From Cephalotus follicularis (lineage: Eukaryota; Streptophyta; Magnoliopsida; Oxalidales; Cephalotaceae), in NCBI GenBank assembly GCA_001972305.1, contig BDDD01002260.1, positions 220,263 through 284,262 on the forward strand: a stretch of DNA of 64,000 nucleotides, written 5' to 3'. Under the pieces are notes generated by a model. It was not told the origin of the DNA. It made no database searches and saw only the letters and a list, made by a program, of their open reading frames with translations. Positions 37,464 to 48,548 of this stretch are shown here, piece by piece. The number at the start of each line of letters is the position of its first letter. Position 1 is the stretch's first letter. Made by a program: the position numbers and the translations under genes.

Positions 37464-37480
37464 GTTGGTATCAGAGCGGG
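37464..37480 (+). promoter_or_regulatory. Primer binding site (initiator tRNA-Met) of the Copia element
   Basis: TGGTATCAGAGC lies at 37466-37477, directly after the 5' LTR. Confidence 0.92.
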
Positions 37481-37516
37481 TTTTTATCGGTAATCTTAAT
37501 TGAGATAAATTGATCC

Positions 37517-38530
37517 ATGGCAACCATTTCATGTTTTAATGATAATAAGTTTATTAGCATGCCACCATTTTTTGATGAAAATGATTATAGTCAATGGAAA
37601 ATTAAAATGTCCACCTTTATCCAATCCCTTGATTATGATCTTTGGGATATGATTGTTTTTGGTCTAGAATTGCCTAAAGAATATATCTCTAAACCAAGAA
37701 TTAGATACAATGAAAAGGAAAAAGATATGTTAAAACTAAATGCTAAGGCCAAACATATTATTTTTTGTGCTTTAAGTTCTAACGAATTTGATCGTATTTC
37801 TTCTTGTGAATCGGCAAAGGAGATATGGGATAAGTTGGAAGATCTTCATGAAGAAAGTGATGAAGAAGTCGTCAACCTTGCTCTCATGGCTATGGAAGAA
37901 GATACAAGTGGAGATGAAAGCGAAAGTGAGGTAAATTTTACTTTCGATGAATTACAAAATGCCTATGAGAAATTATATGTTGAATATGAAAATGTTTGTT
38001 TAAAGAACAAGACCCTAAAGAAAAATGCTATATCCATGTCTAAAGAAATTGATGATTTAAAGAATGAGAATAGCAAGTATTTAAATGAAATTGAATCTCT
38101 AAAGGATAAAAATAGTTTTTATATGAATGAGATTGAAATTTTAAATGTTTCTTCAAAATTGTCAATTGATTTTATGAAAGAAAATGAAAAGCTAAAAATT
38201 GAAATTGATGCTTTGAAAAAATCCTTTTCTATTTTTTCAAATAGTAGTGCTAAATTGGATAATCTATTAGGTTTACAAAGATGTGTGTTTGACAAAACCG
38301 GTCTTGGCTTTGAAGAGATGAAAAATGTCAAACACTTTAACAATTTCTTTGTCAAGAAAGTAGAACCTCAAATGTGTTGCAATTATTGTGGTAGAATAGG
38401 ACATATTTCTACCTCTTGCATGTTTAGAAATAATCTTTGCTATGAAAAAACTAGAAAGATTTGGGTTCCGAAAGGAACTCTTGTGACTAACTTGCAAGGA
38501 CCCAAGTTCAAATGGGTACCAAAAGCTTAA
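37517..38530 (+). CDS. Copia gag polyprotein (retrotransposon)
   Basis: A 337-residue ORF, open from ATG to stop. The N-terminal 110 residues ('PPFFDENDYSQWKIKMSTFI', 'AKEIWDKLEDLHE') match the Copia gag capsid region. An acidic linker follows, then a long coiled coil (about residues 145-235, rich in Lys, Glu, Asn and Leu). A CCHC zinc knuckle, 'CNYCGRIGHISTSC', lies at about 287-300, and a C-terminal 'WVPKGTLVTNLQGPKFKWVP' is characteristic of SIRE-type elements. No protease, integrase or reverse transcriptase follows, so the gene would depend on other elements. Retroelement gene, not a host gene. Confidence 0.88.
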   Translation: MATISCFNDNKFISMPPFFDENDYSQWKIKMSTFIQSLDYDLWDMIVFGLELPKEYISKPRIRYNEKEKDMLKLNAKAKHIIFCALSSNEFDRISSCESAKEIWDKLEDLHEESDEEVVNLALMAMEEDTSGDESESEVNFTFDELQNAYEKLYVEYENVCLKNKTLKKNAISMSKEIDDLKNENSKYLNEIESLKDKNSFYMNEIEILNVSSKLSIDFMKENEKLKIEIDALKKSFSIFSNSSAKLDNLLGLQRCVFDKTGLGFEEMKNVKHFNNFFVKKVEPQMCCNYCGRIGHISTSCMFRNNLCYEKTRKIWVPKGTLVTNLQGPKFKWVPKA

Positions 38531-39042
38531 TTTTTGTCTTGTAGGTGTACTTGGAGTTACATTTCAAGATGTTCAAAGTACACAAATATGGGAAAAAGCT
38601 TTTGTTGAGGGGGAGGTATTAATATAATAATAATATTGCTTCTTTCAATCTTTTTTTATTTAGTATCATTTTTTATCCAACAATTGGTATATCTCAAATT
38701 TATTTTGGTATTTTAACTTTAAAAGGATTTTATTTAAATAGGTTAACTTTTTGATATAAACTTTTTGATGCTAACAAAAAGGGGGAGAATGCTTTATGAT
38801 TAAGAAAAAAATTGATAGCATATGCTTAGAGGGAGTTAGAAATGAAAATGTGCTTTTAAATGATGAATATATTCAGGGGGAGTTTTTGTATGTCATATTA
38901 AGGGAGAGTTTATATAGATTTTTTTTAAATTGGTATCTAAAGAAAAATTCTTGTTATCTTCAATTGGTATATAGACTTTTCTACTGGCATAAATTTCTTC
39001 CTAAATGTAGCAAATTTTTGTAATCGTCAAAAATGGGGAGAT

Positions 39043-39489
39043 TGTTGACTTTTAGTCTCAATCCTAAGTTTTAATGATTACAAATTTAAATTTAACTTTG
39101 CTGCTTTCTGTGCAAGAAAAGAAATAAGCAAAACAAAGAAGTACAGAAACAGGGCAAAGCGTCGACTCTTTGATCAAAGCGTCTATTTCATTGATTTGCA
39201 CCCGGAACCCAAAATCAATTGTAAGGTGGTTTCTTTGATTTGCACCCGTAAGCCGAAAATCAAAGGTTGCTAGGGGATTCTAGTGGAAACTCAAGGGGCT
39301 CTTGAGAAAGTGGACGTAGGCACGGATTTTCCGAACCACTATAAATTTGTTTGCACACTATCTAACTCTCTCTCTTTATTACTTGTGATTATTTTGATTG
39401 TTTGTTGTGTGCTTATTTAGATTCATTGTCTTAATTTGTTTTTTCCGCGTACAAAATCTTTAGTTAAAGGTTGCCATACATTTCTTTCA
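39043..39489 (+). repeat. 3' LTR of the Copia element
   Basis: 447 bp, same start and end as the 5' LTR but shorter. It is preceded by the purine tract aaaatggggagat at 39030-39042. Confidence 0.9.
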
Positions 39490-41036
39490 GTTTTTATGTC
39501 AGATCGACAAAAGGTATGAAAATGAATTTATACTTCAATCATTTCTTATTACTTTGTTTCATTATTGTAATTAAATATATAAATATGTTGAGTTTATAAG
39601 TATATGCTATTTAAATATGTTGAGACTTTTGTAATCGCTTATTTGTTGCATTTTGTAGGGACTGCTTGAGGCAGTAGCCGAAATTTTTCCTTGGTCAAGG
39701 CACAGATTCTGTGTCAGACACATATATGCAAACTGGAGGCAAGCTAATCCAGGAGTTGAGTTGAGGATTGCTTTTTGGAGAGCAGCAAGAGCCTAGAATA
39801 ATTTAACTTGGAAATCTGCCATGGATACAATGCAGAGGCATAGTAAGGGTGGGTGGGAGAAACTAATGAAGCTATCTCTACATCTGTGGGCTAGGCATGC
39901 ATTTGATGCATCTTGTAAGTCTGATGCATGGACTAATAACTTGTCTGAGTCATGGAACCATTGGATAGGAAAGTTGAGGGATAAAAACATTATTAAGGTG
40001 CTTGAGGGTGTTAGGATGCCGATGATGACAATGATGTGTAAAAGGCATGGGAAAGCATGTCAGCATATGAAGAACAGAGTTAGGAAGATAAGTCCTCATG
40101 CTAGAGCAAGGTTGGACAAAATCATTGAAGATTCAAATGATTCCAGACTATTACCTGCAAGCTTTGTTGAGTTCCAGGTTATGGAGCATGGTCACAAGTT
40201 TGTAGTTAATTTGAAGAGGAAGAGTTGTAGCTGCATTGAATGGAACCTTACTGGTTTTCCATGTAGGCATGTAGTTCCAGCACTGGCTCATACAAGGGAA
40301 GACATTGAAGATTATTGTGATGCTTATTACAGTGTAAGAACATACTTTGCCTGTTACAATGAGGTCATTCACCCAATCCCCGATGCTGATTTAGCACCTG
40401 ATAGTACATTAGAGAATATTCAGCCTCCTCCGTTGAAAAGGCTGCAAGGAAGACCAAGAATAACAAGGAGAAGAGCGGCAGGGGAACCTGGACCAAAGAA
40501 AAGGTCCTATTCAGTGAGATGCTCCAACTGTAGGGAGATTGGTCACAATGCCAAAAGTTGTCGAAGAGCTCCAGTTGCAAAAAAAGTGAGTATATAAATT
40601 CTGATTCATTAATTAAATTAGTTTGATTGTGAACTGACCAATGAATTAAATTTTGCAGATTAAATTACCTCCTGGCAGGCCTAGAAAGGTTACAAATGAT
40701 GGGCTTGGGCATGGCAAAGGCCAAGGAACAAGCATGGGCAGTGGGCAAGGAGCAAACATGGGTAAAGGCAATGAGACCAGCAAGGGTAGAGGCAATGGGG
40801 GAAGGGGTCAACGAGCAATTACAAGTGGAAGGGGTCAAGAAATAATTACAAGTGAAAGGGGCCGAGGAGCAAGAAGTGGAAGGGGCCGAGGACTAGTTGT
40901 AACCCAAAACACTCACAATACTCAAGCAACTCCTACTCCTACAGTGATGACAGTGAAGTGGTATGGTGTAACACTTCCACCTGGGCAACTTGGGAACCAA
41001 CAAAGCAGTTGTGGGAAGCAGGAAAACCATAAATGA

Positions 41037-42420
41037 TTAATGTTGTATCAACTTTTGGGTTGTAATTTTATGGAGATACACTTGTGGTTTCAGTTGTGGG
41101 AGGCAGGAAAACCAATGGTTGAGTTTGCCAATATGTTGTATTTTGATAGGATTTTAATGATTAAAGTCATGTTGAGACTTTAGTTAGACTTTGCGTATGT
41201 GTAAGCATTTTATTATCAGTGTGTTGCTGAGACTCCAATTTATAGCTCCTTATCTTGTGCTTTGATTGGTAGAAGAAACTTGAAATGGTAAACTGGCCTT
41301 CCATGTCTGAGAATTATAGTCCACCAACAATTACGCTTTTTCCACTTCTTATTGGCACTACAAACATATGAGGGTGTTTATATATGCATAAGGATTTTTT
41401 TTTCCATAGAATTGTCTGTCTTAATCTCTTGTTTTTGAATGCCTGTTGCAGTATGCATCTATGATCAACTAATAAATGTGGACACCAAATTACTTATTGC
41501 TTGGCTTCCATTTTTATGCTTATTCAAGCATGTATACACTAGTAACAATACTCATTACTTACAGTGCCATCTGGTGCTCCAGGGAATGTTTATTCTACTA
41601 TACTATGGGCGTTGTCATGGCCTATTAACCATGACAGATATCGAAGAGTTCTGATGATGGCCTATTAGTCTAAAAATGGAATGTTAGAATACATTTAGAG
41701 CATTCAGACCAGCAAAGATACCACCTGCACATAACCCATCACTACCCACCATAAGGTCATGCCATTCATGTATCAACCTACAGATACATAAGAGCATTCA
41801 GACCAACAAAGATACCACCTGCACATCCCAGCAGACCAGCCCATATGACGCCATATCCCCGCGGCCCCTGCGACTCATACAGAGCAAAGAGCAGGCAGAC
41901 CAGCAGGATACTACCTGCACATCATAACAAAACAGCCCACATGATGCCAGACAGATCCCCGCGGCCACTGCGACTCATAACCTGCAGATACCACAATCAC
42001 CTTGTGTCTTGTGACAAGCCCAGCAGCTAAGCAACGCTTAGAACAAAGGCCGGAATACAAGCCTTCACATAAACTATACCAAATGAAATAGGCCAGAATA
42101 CAAGCCCCCAATAACAAAAGCCTACTAAACCAACTAAGCTGTTTAGAAAACAACAACAAAATGCTCAAACATAAACATAGGCCCGAATACATAAACAATG
42201 AAACAAAAAAAGAAAGAAAAGGAAAACAGCCTAAAACAGAGCCCAATAGTCATACTTATTCAACTCATAACATTAAATTACACTACTTTTGTTATAATTC
42301 AAACTATGCAATTAGTCATAACATTTAATTACACTACTTAAGTTAATGGGAAAATCAAATTATATTACTCAGTCATAACATTAGGTACATTACAAATGAT
42401 CTCATTACTGCCACAATAGC
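41037..42420. other. MULE interior between the two convergent genes
   Basis: Probably the 3' untranslated parts of both genes. A near duplicate of 'accaacaaagataccacctg' recurs around 41710-41830, and cgcggccmctgcgactcat recurs at about 41858 and 41958. No ORF with recognisable homology. Confidence 0.5.
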
Positions 42421-42840
42421 CTAATTCTTCATCACTAGTAGCACAATAATGACCAACATATTACAAAACATGGTCACAATCACTAATGCATTCAAGTTGC
42501 ACAAATTGTTCTCCACCAACTGTAACCTCCCATAAATCCTCATAGTTTCATCTTTCAAAGTATTAAATTCTGCCCTCATTAAATCCTCAAAGGATTTGGT
42601 ATTAATACAACTGCAGTCTCCTCTCTTGTATGCAACAGAACCACCACCCATAGGGAGGCACCAACCTAAGAACCCTCCACCACAATTCTTGTCTTCACAA
42701 CAATAGTATAACTTATTTTTATTTTGCTCAGAATGCACAATCCTCACTGCAGCTCTCTTGCCACACTTGCAAAACTTGGGCTGGTATCTTAGTCCACCAT
42801 AGTCAAGCTCATTCACACTAGACGAAGACATGCCTATCAT
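42421..42840 (-). CDS. GRF-type zinc-finger protein with coiled coil and C-terminal membrane segment, second gene of the MULE
   Basis: A 139-residue intact ORF on the minus strand. Start at 42840 (Met1) or 42831 (Met4). Residues 22-63 fit the GRF zinc finger: Cys24 and Cys26 in 'FCKCGKRAAVR', then 'LYYCCEDKNCGGGFLGWC' with Cys47/48 and Cys53. Residues 83-117 are likely to form a coiled coil. Residues 118-137 ('ALVIVTMFCNMLVIIVLLVM') form a hydrophobic tail anchor. GRF fingers in TOP3A, APE2 and NEIL3 bind single-stranded DNA. Short plant GRF proteins with this layout are abundant and uncharacterised. It lies within the MULE, converges on the transposase gene, and has a Gypsy element inserted 36 bp upstream of its start. 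An upstream exon or UTR may lie at 53903-54814. Role in transposition is inference. Confidence 0.75.
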   Translation of the reverse strand: MIGMSSSSVNELDYGGLRYQPKFCKCGKRAAVRIVHSEQNKNKLYYCCEDKNCGGGFLGWCLPMGGGSVAYKRGDCSCINTKSFEDLMRAEFNTLKDETMRIYGRLQLVENNLCNLNALVIVTMFCNMLVIIVLLVMKN

Positions 42841-42876
42841 TAAATTCTAGAATATTAACAACTAGTATAATAAAGC

Positions 42877-44080
42877 TGTAATACCCTGCTCGTTCGTAAA
42901 TATATTTTACGGATTTTATTTGTGTTTTTGGGCTTTTAATTTTGCTTAATTTTAAAGTCCGGTTGCCCTACGATTTGGGCTTATGTGAATTGTGCTGACT
43001 GATACCAGTCCGATATATTTTGGGTATGTTATGCTATGTTGGGTTTGAATTTTATTTACCTTATTATAATCCAAAATTATTTATTAAAAACAATTTATTT
43101 ACCTTTTATTTTAAAATTTCTTAATTCTTTTTATTTCTTTTTTTTCCTATTTTATCAATTTCTCCTACTTCCTCCCACCTTCCTCCTTCTTTCCAGCAAA
43201 TCCCACCATCATTCACATGCTAAAGTCTCTCTTTTCCCATTTCAAAATCCAAAAAAGTCCCCTTTCTTCCCCCTTTTGTCAAATCATGTCTCCTCCTTTC
43301 TCCTTTATTGTGTGCCATTGCCATTTTATATGATACCACCATCTTTCTTGCAAGCCATTGTCAAATCTGCATTGTGGGTGTGTGTCAAGCTGCTGTGTAT
43401 TTGTTTCATCAAATTCGTAGAGGTAATCTTAATCCTTTTTGTGTTATTTTGAGTTGAATTTGTTTAGTTTGCTAAGTTCCTCCTTGTTTTTGGTTTTCTT
43501 TTGGTTTTGGTCTCTTTGCCTCTGTTTTTGTTCACAGCAGATTGTATGTTTGTGCTTGTGTTCCTCCTGCTAGTTTCTGTGTCCTTAACATCATTACATG
43601 TCAGTAAATTCATTCCCTTTAATTATATTTTTGTTTCAATGGCATACTTTGAGTTTTTATGCTCTTGGAGTCTTTGAGTCATTGATTCTTGTCTAAACAT
43701 GTTGTCATTGTGTTAGTGATATTGCAAACACGTTTTATACTCATATATGTGTCACAAACTTGTTTTATAACATCTGTAATCAATTAGAGACAGAATTTGG
43801 AGATATGCATCCATTTCCTTCTTACTTTCTTTTATAAGTTAAATCACTATCAAGCTATTTCCTTGTCAAATTTGTGTTTGTATGTCACCTACAAGTCATA
43901 TATGATCATTTGTTTATGTCCATATGTCTCTAGTTTAATGTAGAAACCATTTGAACCATTTTCAGTAGCAAATCGTCGGATTTCCAACTGTTCTGTCGCC
44001 CAGAACAGTCGGCTGTCTCTGTGGACAGTCGGCTGGAATGGTTGTGTAGTCGATTGGAGGGATGAACACAGTCGACTGCC
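42877..44080 (+). repeat. 5' LTR-matching segment of the Gypsy element
   Basis: Nearly identical to 51669-52890 of the 3' LTR. Beyond 44080 the sequence leads to gag rather than following the rest of the 3' LTR. The ORF at 43036-43452 is part of the LTR, also present at 51828-52262, and is not a gene. Confidence 0.88.
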
Positions 44081-44168
44081 TGCATTTTGGGTTGTGTAGT
44101 CGACTGGACCATATGAACAGTCGACTGCCAAGCCTCCCCAGTCGACTGGAGCCCTGTTTTAGTCGACT
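44006..44168. repeat. CAGTCGACTG / CAGTCGGCTG motif cluster
   Basis: About eight copies in 160 bp, including the perfect palindrome CAGTCGACTG at 44069-44078. The first few are also in the 3' LTR (52816-52888). Confidence 0.88.
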
Positions 44169-44171
44169 ATT

Positions 44172-45125
44172 TTGCCCTGGAATGTGTTGTTTTCAACTGT
44201 TTTGATTCGTTTGATCCCCGAATCGATCCAGGAAGCTAGAAATGAGCCTACTATGGAGGAGCTCGTACGTCAGGCAGTCGCTCAGGAGATACGACGCGTG
44301 TTGAGTGAGCAGAATCAGAATCAGGACCGTAGGGAGCCGGTTGCTGCTAATGATGCTCCAGCTGATGTCCAGTTGGGAAGAAATGCTGGAAACGGGACTG
44401 ATACGCCCACTTATGTTTGGCTAGAGCGGTTCCAGAAGCAGAGACCGCAGTCTTTCAGCTCGGCCGTGAGTCCGGTGGAAGCTGAGCACTGGATTGCTAA
44501 TATGGACAAGATCTTTGATGTGCTTGGTTGCAGTGATGAACAAAAGATTAAGTTAGCTGTGTACAAGCTTGATGATGCTCAGAAATGGTGGAAAGCTGTG
44601 GTTTTGGCTAAGGGTGGCAACTATGCGGAGACTTTGATCTGGTCTGAGTTTTGTGAGGTCTTTTATCAGCAGTATTTTCCCACCGCTGATAAGGAGGCTT
44701 ACGCCAGAGAGTTTATCAATACCAGACAGAAGGATGGAGAGTCGGTGACGGAGTTCTTGACCCGTTTCACTAGGCTTGCTGGTTTTGCTAGTTCTGCGGC
44801 AGGGACAACATTGGAGCAGGCAGAAAAGTTCAAATGGAAGTTGCACTATCAGTTCCGGGGTAAATTGATCAACACCAGGTTTGCTGATGTATCTGAAGTG
44901 GCTAATGAGGCTAAGAACATTGAGCTGGAAAGGTTAGATTTCCAGGCTGCTCGACAGGAGAGTGATAGGAAGAGAAACCGATGGGATTCTCAAGGGCAAG
45001 GTTCTGGACAGAATAAGAATAGGAATGGTAAGCGTGGGAAGAGAAATGATGAATGGGGACAGCAACACCCTGGTAATGACCAGAGGCAGACACAGGGAGC
45101 TGCGGATGTCCAGATTGTCAAGTGA
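44172..45125 (+). CDS. Gypsy gag region (retrotransposon)
   Basis: A 317-residue frame whose likely gag start is the Met of 'MEELVRQAVAQEIRRVL'. The central part ('AEHWIANMDKIFDVLGCSD', 'FCEVFYQQYFPTADKEAY', 'VTEFLTRFTRLAGFA') matches the chromovirus gag domain, and the end is basic (about residues 255-300). A zinc knuckle, 'CGRQHPVGVCYKAIG' to 'CGQKGHFVKDCP', lies in the following segment. It forms the capsid part of the element and is a retroelement fossil rather than a host gene. Confidence 0.85.
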   Translation: MPWNVLFSTVLIRLIPESIQEARNEPTMEELVRQAVAQEIRRVLSEQNQNQDRREPVAANDAPADVQLGRNAGNGTDTPTYVWLERFQKQRPQSFSSAVSPVEAEHWIANMDKIFDVLGCSDEQKIKLAVYKLDDAQKWWKAVVLAKGGNYAETLIWSEFCEVFYQQYFPTADKEAYAREFINTRQKDGESVTEFLTRFTRLAGFASSAAGTTLEQAEKFKWKLHYQFRGKLINTRFADVSEVANEAKNIELERLDFQAARQESDRKRNRWDSQGQGSGQNKNRNGKRGKRNDEWGQQHPGNDQRQTQGAADVQIVK

Positions 45126-45128
45126 GAT

Positions 45129-46658
45129 GTGTGTGGTAGACAACATCCGGTGGGAGTATGCTATAAGGCTATCGGGGCCTATTTTGTGTGTGGACAGAAA
45201 GGGCATTTCGTGAAGGATTGTCCAGACCCTCGTGCAAAGGAAAGGAAGGGAAACAATGCAGATCGTGGACAGCGCAACGTGGGAGGTCGTGTCTTTGCTA
45301 TCACGGCTCAGCAGGCAGCTATCACACCAGGTACTGTTTCGGGCTTTATTTATGTTGGTAACCGTAGGGCTTATGTTTTGTATGACACTCAATCGACCCA
45401 CTCGGTTGTAGCGAGGTCTTTTATTCGGCATCTTGGGATGTCTTCTCAGTTGCTTGATCCAGTTTTGGTTCTTTCGACCCCTACGGGCTCTACTGTTGTG
45501 ATATCTGAGTGCTTTTATGCTTGTCCCCTTGTTTTTGATGATCGGGTTCGTGATGCGGACCTTTTGCCTATCGATATGTACGACTTTGATATGATTTTGG
45601 GAATGAACTGGTTGGATCGACATCGGGTTACGATCGACTGCTATGCTCGGAGAGTTCTATTTGGGGATGTGAATAGTCCTGAGTTTGACTTTCAGGGTTC
45701 ACATCCTAGGAAAGAAGTGAAAGTTATATCCGCTTTGGAAGCTCAGAAGTTGGTAGCTAAGGGCGCTGAAGGTTTCTTAGCTGTTGTGAAGGATGTCTCG
45801 AAGGTTGAGCCTCGCCTTGAAGACTATCCTGTGGTCAGAGAATTTTCTGATGTGTTTCCGGAGGAGTTACCGGGTTTACCACCGCAATGGGAAGTGGAGT
45901 TTACCATCGAACTCATTCCCGGAGCGGCACCTATATCTAAGGCACCTTACAGAATGGCACCGTTGGAACTGCAAGAGTTGAAGGAACAGTTGCAAGAACT
46001 GTTGGATCGGGGTTTCATTCGGCCTAGTATTTCGTCGTGGGGTGCTCCGGTTCTTTTTGTGAAGAAGAAAGATGGGTCTATGATGTAATGTATAGACTAC
46101 AGAGAGTTGAACCGAATCACTGTTCAGAATAAATACCCGCTACCTAGGATTGATGACTTGTTTGATCCACTCCAAGGTGCTCGGTATTTCTCGAAGATCG
46201 ATTTGAGATCAGGATATCATCAACTTCGGATAAAGGATGAAGATGTGCCTAAAACTGCTTTCCGTACTCGGTATGGGCATTATGAGTTTTTGGTGATGCC
46301 TTTCGGACTCACTAATGCACCGGCAGTTTTCATGGATTTGATGAACAGGGTTTTTCATGAGTACTTGGATCAGTTTGTTATGGTGTTCATAGATGACATT
46401 CTTGTGTATTCCAAGTCGAAGGAAGAACATGAAGAACAGCTTCGCATTGTGTTGAGTATTATGAGGAAGAATCAGCTATACGCGAAGTTTTCGAAGTGTG
46501 AATTCTGGTTCGAACATGTGGCGTTTTTGGGTTATGTGGTTACAGCTGAAGGTATCTGTGTGGATCTTGCTAAAGTTGAGGCTATTACTAAATGGCCGAG
46601 ACCTACCACAGTGACGGAGGTTAGGAGCTTCTTGGGTTTGGCTGGATATTATAGGTGA
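45129..46658 (+). pseudogene. Gypsy protease and reverse transcriptase region
   Basis: A zinc-knuckle end, then a protease-like block ('AYVLYDTQSTHSVVARSFI', 'DMILGMNWLDRHRVTIDC'), then reverse transcriptase with '[13 protein letters not shown]', '[19 protein letters not shown]', the catalytic '[10 protein letters not shown]' and '[11 protein letters not shown]' at the junction to RNase H. The motif order and wording fit Tekay/Del chromoviruses. RNase H begins at about 46660 ('QIYSDASKKGLG' near 46830). Retroelement remnant, broken. Confidence 0.85.
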
Positions 46659-46856
46659 TTTGTGGAAGGTTTTTCCTCTATAGCCCTACCACTTACTCAG
46701 CTTATGAGGAAGGGAGCAAAGTTTGAATGGAATAAGGAGCGATAAGCAAGCTTCGGGAAATTGAAGAATGGTCTTGTGTCAGCACCAATTCTTCGATTAC
46801 CATCTGGGTCGGGTGGATACCAGATATACAGCGATGCTTCTAAGAAGGGTTTGGGN

Positions 46857-46857
46857 T
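46857..46857. other. Ambiguous base (n) in the assembly
   Basis: The only undetermined base seen in the window. It sits where the young Gypsy RNase H sequence gives way to the decayed foreign segment, so the join may be an assembly or polishing weak point. Confidence 0.95.
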
Positions 46858-48548
46858 ATAGTACTTTTTGTTTGAGTACTTAGTGGAACCGTAAACGGAG
46901 TACAAGGAAGGATTTAGCCTATAAGGCTATGTTTAGAAGACATCATCGATTGTGGATGAATGTCAGTTTTACACAGATCTTTATAGAGATATTTGAACCT
47001 CGAGCAGAGCACGGTGGAGACGATTAATGACTACGATTACATTAACGAATACCCAAGGCAAACGTGATTACAGATGCTTTGAGTAAGAAGTTTTGTACTT
47101 CTCTTGCTTATCTTTGGATGAGTTTTTCTATCATTGCACGTGAACTTGTCAGTCTTATTCATGGGAGCTCTATCGTCTACTCTTCGGGAGAGATCGATAT
47201 TGCAGGACCTGATCAGCGATGCTCGGTGATAGAATTGTAACCGCATTGAATGCTCACTTTGAGACAACGGAACGTTGATGTATGGGACAGGTTATGTTTG
47301 TCTCACGATGAAGCTGTCATACATAAGTTTTTGTGAAAGACATAAATCATTTTTCCGTAATACAACCTAATAGTACCAAGTATGTCGTGCTGGAGGGAGC
47401 ACTTCTGGTAGAATAACATGTGGAGTAATAGCGAAACTTCAGGCAATTGCAGCTGCTTTATATTCTCAAGCAGAAGTGTGTGTGACGATTGCAGTGTCCT
47501 TGTGCTATTGATGCTAATTGTTGTGCGCTTGGTTGTTGTGCGTGCATCTTGATGTGCGCTCGTGTGCATTTTATGTAGACGATGCGTTCGTTGTCCACAC
47601 GATGAGTTTGTACGCATGCTATTTTGTGCACTTTTTACTGCTTGCTTGGTGAATGTGATCGCATAATGTGGTGCTTGCACGAGGTTTATCTGTGTAATTA
47701 TGTACACGTTCTTCTGCGTATGCTTGCGTTTTGTACGCATGATGACATGAGTATGTGCAACCTGCCTTTATGGTGCCTTGAGCTTGTGCATTTTGTATAT
47801 GATGCTTCGATCGTCAGCCTTGATTTTCTGGACCAGGAGTTTTTACTCATTCTTACATCACGCCTAACGGTGCTAGCATGGGATTCTCTCGACGTTTCCA
47901 CACATTTGACGTTGACTATTCATCGTTTTGAATTGTGGTTCGTCCAGATAACTTCTTGCTTGTATACGTACGGGCGCTTGAGCGGGATTCTAATTACGTG
48001 GCTCGGTTGGCTCCATATTGATTCATCGATCGATCAATACGCATGCCTCTTCAGTTTTGTCTTCGGACATCCTTGCTATTGATGGATTGCGTTTGAGACC
48101 TTATGCTGCATACCTATGAGACGGAATCCCATTGTTCCTCGGAAGATTTTTGTCCGATGCCTTTTCAGGCGATGGCTGACCCTGTAGTAGTTTGTGTGTT
48201 TCAAGCATATGTTGTTCATTCGACGTGTTGTGGGCTACTAGACCTTTCTCGTACAATTGGATACGGGATATGAAATGAGCGTGGGACTTCGCTCCTTATT
48301 CGTTGTCCAAGTGTGTGTCACTCGACGCGTATGATGTTCCTGTACCTCGTTGACCCTGCAAACTTGCATGTTGGCTTCAATGCATGGCTCATATGGTTTT
48401 TGACATCATGTGGTAACATGTCGCGATGGACATCACTATATGACTGACACGGACACAGCAGAGGTATGATGCGATATAAGTCATACTGAAATGACTTGCC
48501 TAACAGCTCACGTCTATTGATTCTGCGCCTATGACTTAGATCGTTTGG

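Larger units (their letters stand above)
36435..39489 (+). mobile_element. Copia LTR retrotransposon, gag only, TSD gtttt
   Basis: LTRs start TGTTGACTTTTAG and end CATTTCTTTCA. The 5-bp duplication gtttt flanks the element (36430-36434 and 39490-39494). The interior holds a tRNA-Met primer site, one long gag ORF, several GGGGGAG strings of the SIRE/Maximus type, and a purine tract before the 3' LTR. No pol is present, so it would be non-autonomous. Where they align, the two LTRs differ by about 2 percent by eye, so insertion was recent. It landed in the transposase gene of the MULE. The two LTRs are unequal in length. Confidence 0.9.
35296..41036 (+). pseudogene. MuDR-type transposase gene of the MULE, broken
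   Basis: The open frame from about 35296 starts with an acidic Asp/Glu-rich stretch and then a MuDR DNA-binding domain ('GQVFENVQAFKDKLTQYAID', about 35660-36010). The MULE catalytic core follows with 'FIGLDGCHLKGPYSG' (first Asp) and, after the Copia insertion, 'SDRQKGLLEAV' (second Asp). A SWIM zinc finger, 'CSCIEWNLTGFPCRH', lies at about 40228-40275 and a CCHC knuckle, 'CSNCREIGHNAKSC', at about 40520-40565. GT-AG introns are inferred at 39514-39657 and 40586-40658. The last exon (40659-41036) is a Gly/Arg-rich tail. Defects of this DNA transposon gene: TAG at 36017-36019, a frame change near the T run at about 36130-36155, the 3-kb Copia insertion, and TAG at 39794-39796. No ATG is seen at the 5' end, so an upstream exon may exist. 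Confidence 0.88.

Noticed and set aside
43036-43452. 138-codon hydrophobic ORF, with a 144-codon twin at 51828-52262
   Set aside because: The two lie at the same place in the paired LTRs of one Gypsy element. The hydrophobic reading comes from T-rich DNA, not from a membrane protein gene.
44934-45623. 229-codon minus-strand ORF
   Set aside because: Shadow of the Gypsy gag/protease coding region on the other strand.
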